This document shows, in pieces, positions 1 to 10,200 of a stretch of 35,242 nucleotides of DNA. The notes under the pieces were generated by a model that did not search any database, was not told where the DNA came from, and saw only the letters and a program-made list of their open reading frames with translations. The position numbers were made by a program, and so were the translations under genes. Where the stretch lies: NCBI GenBank assembly GCA_037447655.1, contig JBBHKE010003350.1, forward strand, positions 1 to 35,242, given 5' to 3'. The stretch's first letter is position 1. Each line of letters starts with the position of its first letter. This DNA comes from Zygnema cylindricum (taxonomy: Eukaryota; Streptophyta; Zygnematophyceae; Zygnematales; Zygnemataceae).

Positions 1-75
1 CCTCCCTCCTCCCTCCTCCCTCCTCCCTCCTCCCTCCTCCTTTCCTCCCGCCCTCCCACCCTCCCTCCCTCCCCT
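1..75. repeat. CCTCC/CCTCCCT pyrimidine tract
   Basis: A near-perfect run of CCTCCCT-type units opens the window and continues beyond its left edge. The complementary strand is a G-run array able to form G-quadruplexes. Similar GGGAGG or CCCTCC tracts recur at 2801-2858, 6380-6500 and 17875-17910, so this is a genome-wide low-complexity type rather than a local oddity. Confidence 0.85.
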
Positions 76-169
76 TATTTTGTTGTTTCTTTTTTAAAAA
101 TTTTGAATTTGACTCGTAAATTCCCCTCGTAATTAACTCGTTATTTGACTTGTATTGTTGTATTTCAGG

Positions 170-407
170 TGTCACAAATGCTCCTTGTAAGCTCGTCTCG
201 ATGGTGGAAAGGATATGCGGCTATGGCCATGCTCAGTCACCATCTCCTCTTTCTATGCCTATTGGCTCGCAGGCAATGTCGATTAGCCTTTCCGGAGAGA
301 GACGAGTTAGGCACCAGGACCTGAAAATATCATGGACTCGAGAAAAAGTGACAAAAAGGTCAGGAGCAATTTCCATCTGCTTCATGCAGTTTGCTTCTCT
401 CTTATAA
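170..407 (+). CDS. Possible terminal exon of a gene entering from the left (unrecognised)
   Basis: A TTGTATTTCAG acceptor ends at 169. After it, one frame is open for 78 codons to a TAA at 405-407, with a more balanced base composition than its surroundings and a T/G-rich stretch downstream that looks like 3' UTR. The predicted tail is Ser/Arg-rich and contains SISLSGERRVRHQDLKIS. I do not recognise the family, and no upstream exon is visible because the window begins 170 bases earlier in repeat sequence. A second frame is also open for about 50 codons, so the frame choice is uncertain. This is a weak call resting on the acceptor, the open frame and the composition change. Confidence 0.25.
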
Positions 408-1469
408 GGTGTGGAAATAAAAGGGTGCCGTTGATTGGCATCAAGTGTGTGTGGCATTTTGTTGTGTGGTTTTTTTCCTGTGTGTTTTCGCAAAAGAGAG
501 GAATTTCTGTGACATTGATGTTTGGTTCTTGTCAATGTTAGTTACCGTTGGTGTTTCTGTTTTCATTTTTTTATCCCGACTGTTGCGTATTATACTGAAC
601 TGTCAGCAATGTAATCTCATACGGTATCCGTAAAATAACCGAATATTAGTTGGTATTAATATTTGCGATTTCCCGGTTCACATTATTGCGAGTTTCCTGT
701 CAAGAGGTCAGAAGTTGGTTACAACTTGCAAATTTAATATTTGTTTCACATGGTTTGCGTGTGGAATGAGTCTTTAAATTTTAACTTTGTCGTTAACCCT
801 TGTTTTTTAACTCTCTTCAGGGCGTCTTAGGGTGTAGTTTGTGATTTCAAGGTTATTGAGGGATTTAAGGTATTTGCCAGGTTTTTAGCTGCCATGCTCG
901 ATTTTTAACATGTCCATTATTTTTTGTTGGGACGTAATTGTCTTCATGTGCATGCCTAGCTGCCTTAACTAATGAGGGGTTCTGAAAAACTGTGATTTCC
1001 ATATCGGTGACTTTACACTAAATGGCAGTACGAGTAAAATTGGGATCCTTGCCAATTCCAAAACCCAGACTCCGGCAGTTCCAGTGTGGTACGCCTTACT
1101 ATATTATTGTTATCACTATCATTGTCATTCTCGGTTTCTCAGTTTCTTTTTAGGTATTCGCTTCCTTTGTTTCCCATGTACTCAGATGGTCGGCCAACGC
1201 ACTTTGACATCGTTCTTTCCAGATAAAGCCCTTGATTATCGTTATCTTTTTCGCTTTTGTTATCATTATTGGCATCGGAATAAATGTTATCGTTGTCGTT
1301 ATCGTGACTGTTATTTTTATTGTCTTCGTCATCAGTGTTCTTCTTCTCAAAAGCAAATAGTCAATAAAGGCTTTTGTTGGGATGATAATAATTGTGTACG
1401 TCGATGCATGCCTTCATGCCATATTTGGAATTATCTTGTAAAAGACGACAAGGCCATTGTTGTTTAAAA
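408..1469. other. Region without recognisable gene
   Basis: T/G-rich sequence with no coding frame that I trust. From about 1090 to 1345 it is a low-complexity stretch of ATT, GTT and ATC triplets (cryptic trinucleotide repeat). This explains the long open frames on both strands there without implying a gene. Confidence 0.5.
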
Positions 1470-2510
1470 GTCGAGACTTTATTATTAGACGGCGATGTTA
1501 TAACACGGGAACAAAATATAACGTGATGGCAAAGCCAAAACTGAAAAACTAAATGGGGAACCACATAGAACAGAAAACTAATACACGTGAAGCACACATA
1601 AAGCAAAGACACTCAAAGAAGTAACAATGACTACAGCACAGACGCAACACAGAGTGCTTAAACCAACACTACACCCTGAATCGCTAATAGCGTTCAGAAG
1701 TAAATAGTGTAAAAAAACAATTAGTGTTGTGAACTTTAATTTGGGTTCAGTGCCCTTTGCCAATATTTTTTTGTTGTAATTCATTAACACTAATTTGAGT
1801 ACACTCTACTCATAGTGTAGCCAATATAACTCGCGTTCACATGTTGATGTTAGCGAATGTGAGAACAGGTTCTCGTGACTTTTCCTCGTCTTTATCACCT
1901 TGAAAAAAACCCTCTGTCCGCTTTTCTGTGGCGATGCACTCAATTTCCCGTGTCGACGCACTCAATTTCCCGTGTCAATGCCTTTATCTGACACTTGGAC
2001 ACTTATTCTGTACGGCTGTAATTAACGAGCAGTTTAAGTACGGACTGACACATTTCGTACACTACACTATTTAACACTCACCAAGTTAGAGTTATTAACT
2101 CTAATTGAACAGTACCTGTATTAGTGTAAAAAAAAATTAGAGTTATTAATAATATTTTAGGTTCGAGGGTCAAACTTTTGGTGTGTGGAATTAGCGTTAT
2201 TCATAATAATAGCGGTTCACGGTGTACCTAACCAATTTTAACATGATAAAAGACATGAAAAGCAACTTCTTAAGTCCCCTAAGAACGAGGAAGCCCGTTG
2301 AGGGAGTTTTGGAACGCATCGACGATCCATTCAGCAATAGCCGATCGAAGGAGGGAAAAAGCTTGCATTAGCTGGAAAGCCACAGATAAACATTCCCCAA
2401 AAAAGGATGTAAGGACTGAAGGAAGGCTCCTACGGCCACGGCTTCGAAAGAGCGTCGACCACAAGTACAGAGGAACTTGTCCAACGACATCCAAGCTTCA
2501 AGGAAAAACC
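1470..2510 (-). mobile_element. Decayed retroelement-like repeat, copy A (interrupted by a MITE)
   Basis: Two segments, 1470-1670 and 2227-2510, match successive parts of the repeat at 3880-4998 (copy B) and 21136-21674 (copy C). The left part shares the block CCAAAACTGAAAAACTA with copy B. The right part shares the GTTGAGGGAGTT block, the CGATCGAAGGAG block and the degenerate minus-strand peptide piece LDKFLCTCGRRSFE. The two segments are separated by the complete TA-flanked MITE at 1672-2224, so the MITE inserted into an older element. Reading frames are broken and no activity is expected. The assignment to a retroelement comes from the better preserved copy B. Confidence 0.5.
1672..2224. 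mobile_element. TA-flanked MITE, family A copy 1 (553 bp)
   Basis: The left end reads CACCCTGAATCGCTAATAG. The right end, on the opposite strand, reads CACCGTGAACCGCTATTAT. Both ends are bordered by TA (1670-1671 and 2225-2226), the target duplication of Tc1/mariner (Stowaway-like) elements. The interior contains GTGAGAACAGGTTCTCG and CTGACACATTTCGTAC blocks that recur in the relic at 15464-15860, and partly in the copy at 31454-31987. There is no coding capacity. Assignment to the mariner superfamily is inference from the TA and the TIR layout. Confidence 0.65.
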
Positions 2511-2645
2511 ACCCTGAAAAACACCCTGAAAAACCGTAAAAACCCCAAAAAGCCCTAAAACCCAAAAATCCTACAAAACCTAAAAACCCTAATAACCTAC
2601 AATACCCAAAAACCCTAAAAAATCTAGAAGACCCTAGAAAACCCT
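2511..2645. repeat. Degenerate CCCTAAA-like (telomere-type) array
   Basis: About 130 bases of A-rich units of the general form AAAAACCCT, with CCCTAA, CCCTAAAA and CCCTGAAAA variants. They abut the end of retroelement copy A. The pattern resembles a decayed interstitial array of the plant/green-algal telomere repeat. A shorter run is at 3330-3365, and a related CCCTAA-rich stretch at 16200-16380. Confidence 0.55.
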
Positions 2646-3607
2646 AATAGAACAAATGGTCCCGCATGGGAGCCATAATAAAAAGCTGACTAGGGATACC
2701 CCAAAGAACAAAGGAACCAGCTAGGGATGGCTTGGTCCTCATAGATGCCCCCGTCTATTTTGAGAGGAGACGAGGGAGGAGGAGGTTGAAGCACCATATT
2801 GGGAGGGAGGGAGGGAGAAGGGAGGGGAGGGAGGGGGGGGAGGAGAGGAAGGGAGGTGTGGACAAGTTGTCTAAAAGTGTCAATTGTAGGATCTTTGGGG
2901 TAGACTTACTCGATGTAGAACACTCCTAGTGGGAATATCTTTCCTTAGGAAGGGTGCTCCCTATACCAATTTATTTTATCTCACATTGAGCTTTATCAAT
3001 GACATTATTTGGTCCAATGTGCTTTTCACTTTAAGTTAAGTTGGTTTAGTTGACTTGTAGCAACGGACATGTGGCGAGACTCCAACACCTTGTTGTTACT
3101 ATAGAAGTGTCGGTTTACTTTTTGTGTACTTTTTTGGGTGTGTGCTGAACAAACAACTTTGTCAAAATAACCAGATTGTTGTTGACTATTGTATTAGTGC
3201 AAGGCCAATAGAGCCACTAATGGTTGTCAAGTTCTCTCGCCAAAGAAAAAGCTTCTAACTTAAGAGGACTCTTTTTGACCTCTTGTGCCATCTTCTTGTT
3301 ATCCCGTTGTCATGGACTAGATTGTACTAAAAAACCCCAAAAATCCCTAAAAAACCCTAAATGGCCCTAACCTTCCGAATTGTTTGAGCAACAGCACAGT
3401 CATAGTATTCATGGAAATGCATTTGCAATAGAATATAATAACCTTCCGTTTGACAACACAAAAGTTTTCCGCTGCTCCATCTTTTTTTTCTTTTTTGGTT
3501 TTTTGATGTTATGCGGGTTATTTTAATTTTGTTTTTGGCTTTCATTTCTTCTGTTTCCATGTTCTAAGATGGTTTACCATTACCTAGTTTTAATAAAACT
3601 TAGACTG
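2646..3607. other. Region without recognisable gene; contains a G-run tract
   Basis: No supported coding exon. At 2801-2858 a (GGGAGG)n tract gives a long run of G triplets with quadruplex potential. A short CCCTAAA-like patch lies at 3330-3365. The open frames here are short and of biased composition. Confidence 0.5.
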
Positions 3608-3819
3608 CATGGCTCATCGTTATTAGTATTAAAGTTTTTTCTGCCACTTCATCTCTTCTTCAAGCACACTTGTCCGATTGTCAATCCGATGGCTGCTTTT
3701 GGAAGGCAAGATTCTCACTTCCTATTGGCTGTCTCTAGATGACAATCTGACAAGTGTGCACCGAGAAAATATGTTTTAAGTGGCAAAAAATAATGTAACA
3801 CTAATAACGATTAGAGGTG
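3608..3819. mobile_element. Foldback MITE, family B copy 1 (about 212 bp)
   Basis: The outer ends carry the family signature. The right end on the opposite strand reads CACCTCTAATCGTTATTAG and is followed by TA at 3820-3821. The left end CATGGCTCATCGTTATTAG is slightly decayed and lacks the TA. Inside are long inverted arms, 3643-3682 and 3741-3783, both containing GCACACTTGTC-type sequence and GCCACTT at the outer edge. Transcribed RNA would fold into a hairpin. It shares both arms with the element at 32724-32930. Confidence 0.6.
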
Positions 3820-4256
3820 TAGTTGCATACTATTTACAAATCCTACCACTTTCGAAGTGCCTCCTAAGTACATTCACAAACAGGATAAATTAAAACACAA
3901 TATGGAAACCCCTTGAGTCCGGGGGTACAAAAGGGGTGGCATTGCCAAAACTGAAAAACTACAAGCAGGGCAAAAATAAACAAAGAAAGCAACGTGAACA
4001 CATGAAAATAGCAAGTAGAATAAAAGCACCCAAACTCAAAATGAAAAGCACGGCAACTCACTAAACTAAAACAACAACCCCAACCCCAATTCAATTAAAT
4101 ATCTACGAAAAGCAGCCCCGTAAGTCACCCCACCCCGGGGGAGCACGTTGAGGGAGTTCCGAAACCCGTCGAAGTCAGAACCCAAATCACAAGGATTTTG
4201 TATGCAAAGCAAGCATCCAGATCACAAGCGGGGACGATCGAAACTGAGAGGGGATA

Positions 4257-4308
4257 GGCAGAGTAGATAGCGGTGGAGGAGAGGCAGAGTAGATAGCGGT
4301 GGAGGAGA
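4257..4308. repeat. 26-bp tandem direct repeat, two units
   Basis: GGCAGAGTAGATAGCGGTGG followed by AGGAGA occurs twice, back to back, at 4257 and 4283. It lies in the segment of copy B that is absent from copies A and C. Confidence 0.85.
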
Positions 4309-4350
4309 GGATAATCTAAACAGAGAGACCTCCCATGACCTCATCACAGA

Positions 4351-4998
4351 CTACACACCAGACTGCATTATGATCCTAAACCCAACAATAGTCGATCGAA
4401 GGAGAATAGAAGCATGCACTCGCTGTAAAGCCACAGATAACCCTTGACGATAAAAATAAGTAAGGACCGAAGGAGGAGGGCTCCCAGGTCCTTTTCGCTC
4501 GAAAGCACATCGAGCACAAGTACGGAGAAACTCGTCCAACAAAATACCCAAACAACCAAAGATCTCGACAGCCATCGGAATAAAGTCATCCATAAGGTCT
4601 TGGTGGGCATAATCACGCTCCTTCGCCTTAGCGACATCACGAGCCGCTACCCCAACATGTCGAGCCACCTGACCAGCGGTTGTAAACGAAATAAGGTTCG
4701 CCAAAACAATATCACCAAAAATGCGACGGGCACCATCGAGCAAAACAACATCAATCCAACGCGAAGGAAGAATATGAGAAACCCCCCGACGCACAGAAAA
4801 GCCCCCCTCCGAAGCGATAGTCGCAACAGCGTCGCGGATAGTGTCCTGCACCTTGATCAATTCTCCCCTATGGCAGCAACGAAGCAAATGGACACCATCA
4901 GGCATCAAGACACAACCACGGGCGCAAACTAGTGAGCCAAGTAAGAGGAGGATGGGGGAAGCGAAAAGACCTAAGTGGCTAACATTTTCAACATGCAA
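4351..4998 (-). pseudogene. Fragment of a retroelement ORF, C-terminal endonuclease-like region
   Basis: A 215-codon open frame on the minus strand, with no sensible upstream partner in the window. Visible motifs in order: HLLRCCHRG at about residue 38, then QDTIRDA, then RWIDVVLLDGARRIFGDIVL at about 103-122, then KERDY and FIPMAVEIFGCL. The His/Cys cluster, followed by Arg-x-Asp and a spaced Asp...Asp pair, resembles the zinc-finger plus restriction-like endonuclease tail of R2-type non-LTR retrotransposons. From memory, the EIFGCL...FYRQ.LSVALQR part also recalls reverse-transcriptase-associated proteins common in mosses and charophytes. No reverse transcriptase core is present here. The frame may be partly fortuitous at its ends. 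Moderate confidence in mobile origin, lower in the exact class. Confidence 0.45.
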
Positions 4999-5148
4999 AC
5001 ATAGTTCTCAACCAATTAAAAGATCTTCACATATTCACAAACATTTGTGTTCTGCTGCCTCACTTTAACAGTCTCCTTGTGCTAAACAATGTGAAATAGT
5101 TCAAAGTACAAAAATTTAATTGACAGACTATGTAAAACTAGCCCTCTA

Positions 5149-5341
5149 CACTGTTGTTACTACTACCGTTAATGTTTTTTTCGGCTTCTAAACTCACTTT
5201 TCTCGATGGGCACTTTTCGGAGTATTAATCCAAAAGACAAGATTTTAATCCAATGGGTTGCCATGAAAGGTAACATTCTCACCTTATAAGAAAACATTAA
5301 ACGGCGAAAAAAAAACATCAATGCTAAAGCGATACACGGTG
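5149..5341. mobile_element. TA-flanked MITE, 193 bp
   Basis: The left end is CACTGTTGTTACTACTACCG followed by TTAATGTTTTTTTCG. The right end on the opposite strand is CACCGTGTATCGCTTTAGC followed by ATTGATGTTTTTTTTCG. TA borders both sides (5147-5148 and 5342-5343). The TIR belongs to the same CACCG..ATCGC.TTAG type as families A and B, but the interior is different and shorter. Confidence 0.6.
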
Positions 5342-5419
5342 TACTTCCCTCGAAATGGCATTAAGAGAGGAAACTGAGTGGAAATATGACAAAAAAACAT
5401 CTTTATGTTTCACAACTGA

Positions 5420-6106
5420 GGGCGTGTTCCCATGTAACCGATATTTTGAAACGTTATTTTGGAATTTAGCGCTGATTTTACGGTGTACTTTTCAAAGTGT
5501 GCCTATGTGAATCGTTACTTGCGCGTTCATTATTTTGCAGCTGTACACGTCGCCAATACTTGCGAAACCCAAACTGCTGACATTTGTAGACGCCAACGAT
5601 CTCGGAACAAACTGCCGACATTTGTACGCCGCAAAGAGATCCTGACATACTGGGACAATTGTCGACGCCAGCTGTCATTTGTTGAAGCCCACACGTGAAC
5701 GACATAAGCAATCGCCTACGTCTACAAAATGACATTTGTAGACGCCCACAAGTGGACAACATAAGCAAACGGACAAACACCTTTTTTTTCGTGTACTCTC
5801 CCAACCGCAAAAAAAAAATTGAAAACGTTTGACGCGTGCAATCCAGGTTTTCCATTCGTCAATAGGGTAGTATTTTGACTAAAATCAGATCGCGATTTGA
5901 TTCCAGTGCAAGTGTGAAGATGAGCTGGAAGTGGGTCGCGATGATAATAACGCCAAATTGCCGTACCTTCCAAGTTCCAAGATGACGCAAAATGTACTTG
6001 TGTTTTTGCCCATTTTTCGTACGGCGTAATATTTTCTCGTTGGAAGTCCCATTTTCTGTGAAAACGACGGAAAAAAACCCTTACTTGAACACATGGGAAC
6101 ACGCCC
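5420..6106. mobile_element. 687-bp element with 16-bp perfect TIRs and TGA flanks
   Basis: GGGCGTGTTCCCATGT opens the element. Its exact reverse complement closes it at 6091-6106, and TGA stands directly outside both ends (5417-5419 and 6107-6109). A 3-bp duplication with a GGGCGTGTT-type end fits PIF/Harbinger-like non-autonomous elements, although their usual target is TWA. The interior carries several diverged copies of GACATTTGTAGACGCC between 5578 and 5752. No transposase is encoded. The perfect ends suggest recent insertion. Confidence 0.7.
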
Positions 6107-6109
6107 TGA

Positions 6110-6689
6110 CCCATTCAATACAGAAAACAACTGGGAAAAGGTACACAATGATGCCACATTATCATTCTTGAAGTGCAACCTATTGACCTAAAAAATTATC
6201 TTTCACGACTTAGAAGCATATACTAGTATAAAGAAAGGCACAAAGTAGCTTCTCACTGGAAAACAATTAACTGATTATTCGCAGTCAGTGAATCCGGTGC
6301 CATAAAAAGTACACATTTTCTACCCAACATCCCAAATGATGGGTCCCTAAGCAAAAAAGGCAAAACTCACGCCCGTGCCTTCTCCCCTTCTCCCCTCCCT
6401 CCCACCCTCTCGTCCTCCGATATCGTCTACGAAAAACACCCAAGTGAAGAAAAGCCTATATCTTCGCCCCTCCTCCCACCCTCCCCCCCTCCCTCCAAAA
6501 TCATCTACAAAAAACACGGACGTGAAGTAATCATCTTTCATTTCTGCTGTTTTCTTGTTCTTGAACTTATTTTTCAGAAGGGTTTAAGAACGGTCGAACT
6601 CCACAGTAATTTGTTTTCCAACAATTGTTGTCCTGTAATAACATAACATACTCCCTCCACATTAGAAACTGCTACATGCCTCAGAGCCT
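6110..6689. other. Region without recognisable gene
   Basis: No supported exon. At 6380-6500 there are C-rich CCCTCC tracts in two blocks (6381-6417 and 6467-6497), separated by related sequence containing ATCGTCTACGAAAAACAC and ATCATCTACAAAAAACAC. This looks like an imperfect duplication of about 85 bp. Confidence 0.5.
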
Positions 6690-6875
6690 TTAAATAGTAT
6701 GTAGCAGTACACAGTTTTCTTCCCTTAAATAGTATGTCGTAGTACACAGTTTTCCTCCTTTAAATAGTATGTCGTAGTACACAGTTTTCCTCCCTTAAAT
6801 AGTATGTCGTAGTGCACAGTTTTCCTCCCTTAAATAGTATGTAATAGTACGCAGTTTTCCTCCCTTAAATAGTAT
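6690..6875. repeat. 35-bp minisatellite, about 5.3 units
   Basis: The unit starts TTAAATAGTATGTCGTAGTA and continues CACAGTTTTCCTCCC. Five full units run from 6690 to 6864 with a few substitutions each, then a partial unit follows. Units are directly abutting with no unique spacers, so this is not a CRISPR array. Confidence 0.9.
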
Positions 6876-7222
6876 GTTAAATAGTAGGTACTGAATTGGA
6901 TGAAAAAAAATACGTATTAGTACACACCAGTTTCAATCCAATTTAATGAAAAACAGACATAAGTGGAGAGACAGACCCAAGTCCAGGTGACTTGTCGAAA
7001 TTAACAAAGGAAAAGAAAGAAACACCAACGTCACTTGTATAAGTGACGACCAAAAGATTAATACTAGAGTCTATCGGGATCATTAACTACCACCACAACC
7101 GTCATTATTTCTACTTCAATGTGACTATCATCGCTAAGCATATCCGAACTAGGGTGAAATCTTGAGATGTTGACCGAAATTTCTACCTTTCTGGTTACAA
7201 AATTTGTACCATTTGGTAATTT
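6876..7222. other. Downstream flank of the RRM gene
   Basis: AT-rich sequence downstream of the proposed last exon of the minus-strand RRM gene. It probably contains that gene's 3' UTR and polyadenylation region. I see no further exon and no clear signal. Confidence 0.4.
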
Positions 7223-10200
7223 TCAGTTCAGTTTTAAACCAGAAAGGTACAAATCGCGGTCAGTATCCTGAGACTTCACCATAGTGCGGATTGGCAAAAC
7301 AACCAGGATGTCACTCTTTAACCTTTTTTTTTTTACACTCAGGTATTCCAAAACAAAGGCATAACTACTGAAGTTCTCAATGGACAAAGAGAGAATGTAA
7401 AGGATCGGTGGTAAGGTGAACAAAAGTCAACTTTCCCCTTCTTCACAACTTCAGTTCCTCTCCAACCTCAATCCCATCATGCCCTTTTCCCTTTAACCTC
7501 GATAGACTCTTCAGAGAACAATTACCATATCTCCCACATACACACGAATACACACAAAAAGGCAAAAAAAAACACACACAGGCAACAATACCACGAGGGA
7601 CATTTTTTTTTTTTTTAGCCAATGATAGATATTATCCTTGGATCACGATGCAGTATCTAGTTCACAAATCGACAATTGACAACAAAAAACGCGACGTTCA
7701 AATTAAGGGTTTTATGACCTCCAGCACTTGGAGAACCTCTGGTATTGATTTGGAAAAGCTCACCGATTCAGTCGACGTTTTGCCATAACCGCTTCCCTGG
7801 GTGAGGCGTATGTGACAAAGAGGTTTGGATCTTCCATTCGGGCATTCTGCAAAAACAAAAATGCAAAAGGAAAAACAGAAACAAAGACAAAAACAAATAA
7901 AGAGAGAAGAAAAAAAAAAACGTTATATACTTTTTCCCTTATATCCTACAACTGTGATTCTCCAGCGATATACAACATGGCATTACAAATGAATGTGAAC
8001 CCAATCAAAAGCAAAAATATTAGGCATAAGCTTCCGAAAAACAAAAAAACAAATACAAGACAGAAAGTTCAAAGAAACCCAAATATTTCCAAAAACTCAC
8101 CACTACTTGCCCCTGGCTTTCAAAAACGCTTAAGATTGATGACGTCGGTGTACCAGAGGGTAAACCCATCACCAATACAGTCCTGACAAACCAAAACCAG
8201 ATCTAAAAAAACTGCATTAATACCCACAAAATGACCAGTTTCTCTCTAAAGGGTCAAATGTGACACAGTCATAATATAATCAAATCAAATATGATCAAAT
8301 GAGGAATGCAACAATGAAACTACATAATACATAGAAAGTCCAATATAAAGGTTCTGCACAGCCTCAAAAGTCCAAGTAAGTTTATAACGTTCAGAAGAAG
8401 ATAAACAGTAAGGAATATGGACAAAGGGAAGAACACAATTTTCAAACATTAAGATAACGCAATCAACAGACTGCACTGTACAGAAGAAGGACTCAGCAGG
8501 TTTTGCAAGTACTTTCCGAAATGATGTAAAAAACCACTCTACATATCCTGCGAGTAAAAAACTGCCTTACTTTACTTCCAATTAACTTTTCCATCCACAA
8601 AACCAATTGCCAGCCAAATCACTATACCAACCGTCGCCGTTAGAGTTGATGCATTATTAGCATTCAACTTTATTTTAATAAATTACACTTGATTATGAAT
8701 TGCCCACGTGGCTCATTATGAGCCACTTAACTAAATAATGTTATGAACACTAATTTATGGTTTTCGGTGAAAAAAACACCACTCAATTTAGAGTGATGAA
8801 CTCTGATAATGATGAGTACTGTACTGACTCTACATAACGACATGTTGTACTGAACCTCATTATGCAACACAAATGAGCAGCCAAAATTTTACCAGTCCAT
8901 TGGAAGTATTGACTTTTATAGCAACTCTAAAGAGAGTTATAAAACTAGCCACGCTGATGCAACGCGTCAATGATTATTTCTGCAATAAAATTTTACTCAA
9001 TTCAGTCAATTTTATAACCCTAGGAGAAGATCGCAAATCTGCCCACCTGCTCATTTCTGGAGGCCTTCCAATGTGGACCATCTTTCGATCACTTCCACGG
9101 TCTCCTTCTACTTCGTGACGCGACACATAATCTTTTTCCACACGCGAGTGCTGTTTACCTGGCCGAGGAGGATGAGAATGATGTCCACGATAACCAGGTG
9201 TGGAGGGAGGCATCTCAGGTACTCTCCCCCCAGTTCCTACCACACCCCTATTTCCTCCTCCAGAATTGGACCTGGGCCATTCTGAGTGTTCAACTGGTCT
9301 TCCTCCTGAAGAAGGGCTTCTGTGTAAGCCTGGTACAGGGAACTCTTCTGCCACTGTCTCCCTTTCCCTCTCCTGATGCATATCCCTGGCCCTACCACGC
9401 CCTCCTGTACCTCTACTCCTTGCCCCAACTGCTGTGAATGGAGGGACCCACTCGCCTCTCCCTCGACCGTGTCCCTTCGTGTGCCCACCTAGACTCTGTT
9501 CTTCCCTCCACTCCTCTCTTAGTACTTGTTCCCTGTGATCCTCTCTCCCACTCCAACCTGCTGTAGTATGTGCTTTCCATGGAAGAGAATCTGTAGTATC
9601 CTCTCTTACAGTACCAGAAAACGACCTCGATGCATTTGTACTTCTACGAGGACCCTGCGTCCGTACAGTTTGTGAAGATACGAAGTCTTTCCGGTGAGAG
9701 GAGCCTCTCACATCCTCATTTACATCTTGCCAACGTGAAGGGCTTGCATAAGTCCTCCCTGCTCGTCCATTCCCTCCTTTGTGCTCAAATTCCTCTTCAT
9801 AAGGGTGCGTATCATAGTAAGTTTGTCGCTCAGGAGTTCCCCTTTCTCTAATACTGCTATGAGACTGAGGACTGCTTCCCTTTCGTCGTACCCACCCACC
9901 ATTTCGATCTCTATCCACTTTCCACCTTGGGTCACTCTCTTGTGATGCATCCCCACCAACCGGTCTCTTCACCGCTGTCTTTCCCCTCCCTCTCCCTGCC
10001 ATGCCTCTCCCTCCCTCTTCACGTCTCCTTGGTGGCTCAATAGCTGTACTCTCCATTCGTTCCACCAGCATTGAACCTCGTCTATCAGTTTTTAATTCTG
10101 TCTCTCTCCCATGATCTCCATGTATTATTCCTCGCTTTTGTTCTATGTTGCGGCCAAATCTCTCATCCGACCCGAAATGAACTTCCTTCCCGAAATGAAC

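Larger units (their letters stand above)
3880..4998 (-). mobile_element. Retroelement-like repeat, copy B (best preserved)
   Basis: This is the longest of three related segments. It includes the non-coding left part (3880-4140), an apparent insertion of about 200 bases (4171-4378), and a 215-codon open minus-strand frame (4351-4998). The inserted piece contains a 26-bp direct repeat at 4257-4308. Copy A (1470-2510) and copy C (21136-21674) align to parts of it, in the same orientation. The block order is the same in all three, which defines a dispersed family rather than chance similarity. Confidence 0.55.

Noticed and set aside
1084-1467. 127-codon plus-strand frame rich in Tyr, His, Cys and Arg
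   Set aside because: Composition is dictated by a cryptic ATT/GTT/ATC repeat; the minus strand is also open there.
4444-4932. 162-codon plus-strand open frame
   Set aside because: It is the antisense of the retroelement-like minus-strand frame, which carries the recognisable motifs and is homologous to the two other copies in that orientation.
6690-6875. Possible CRISPR-like array
   Set aside because: Units abut directly without unique spacers, and the genome is eukaryotic; it is a minisatellite.
8974-9046. C-terminal extension of the large RRM-gene exon up to a stop at 8974
   Set aside because: The frame continues into an intron after a GTGGGC donor. Splicing to 8182 gives an in-phase RRM, which is far more convincing than the read-through tail.
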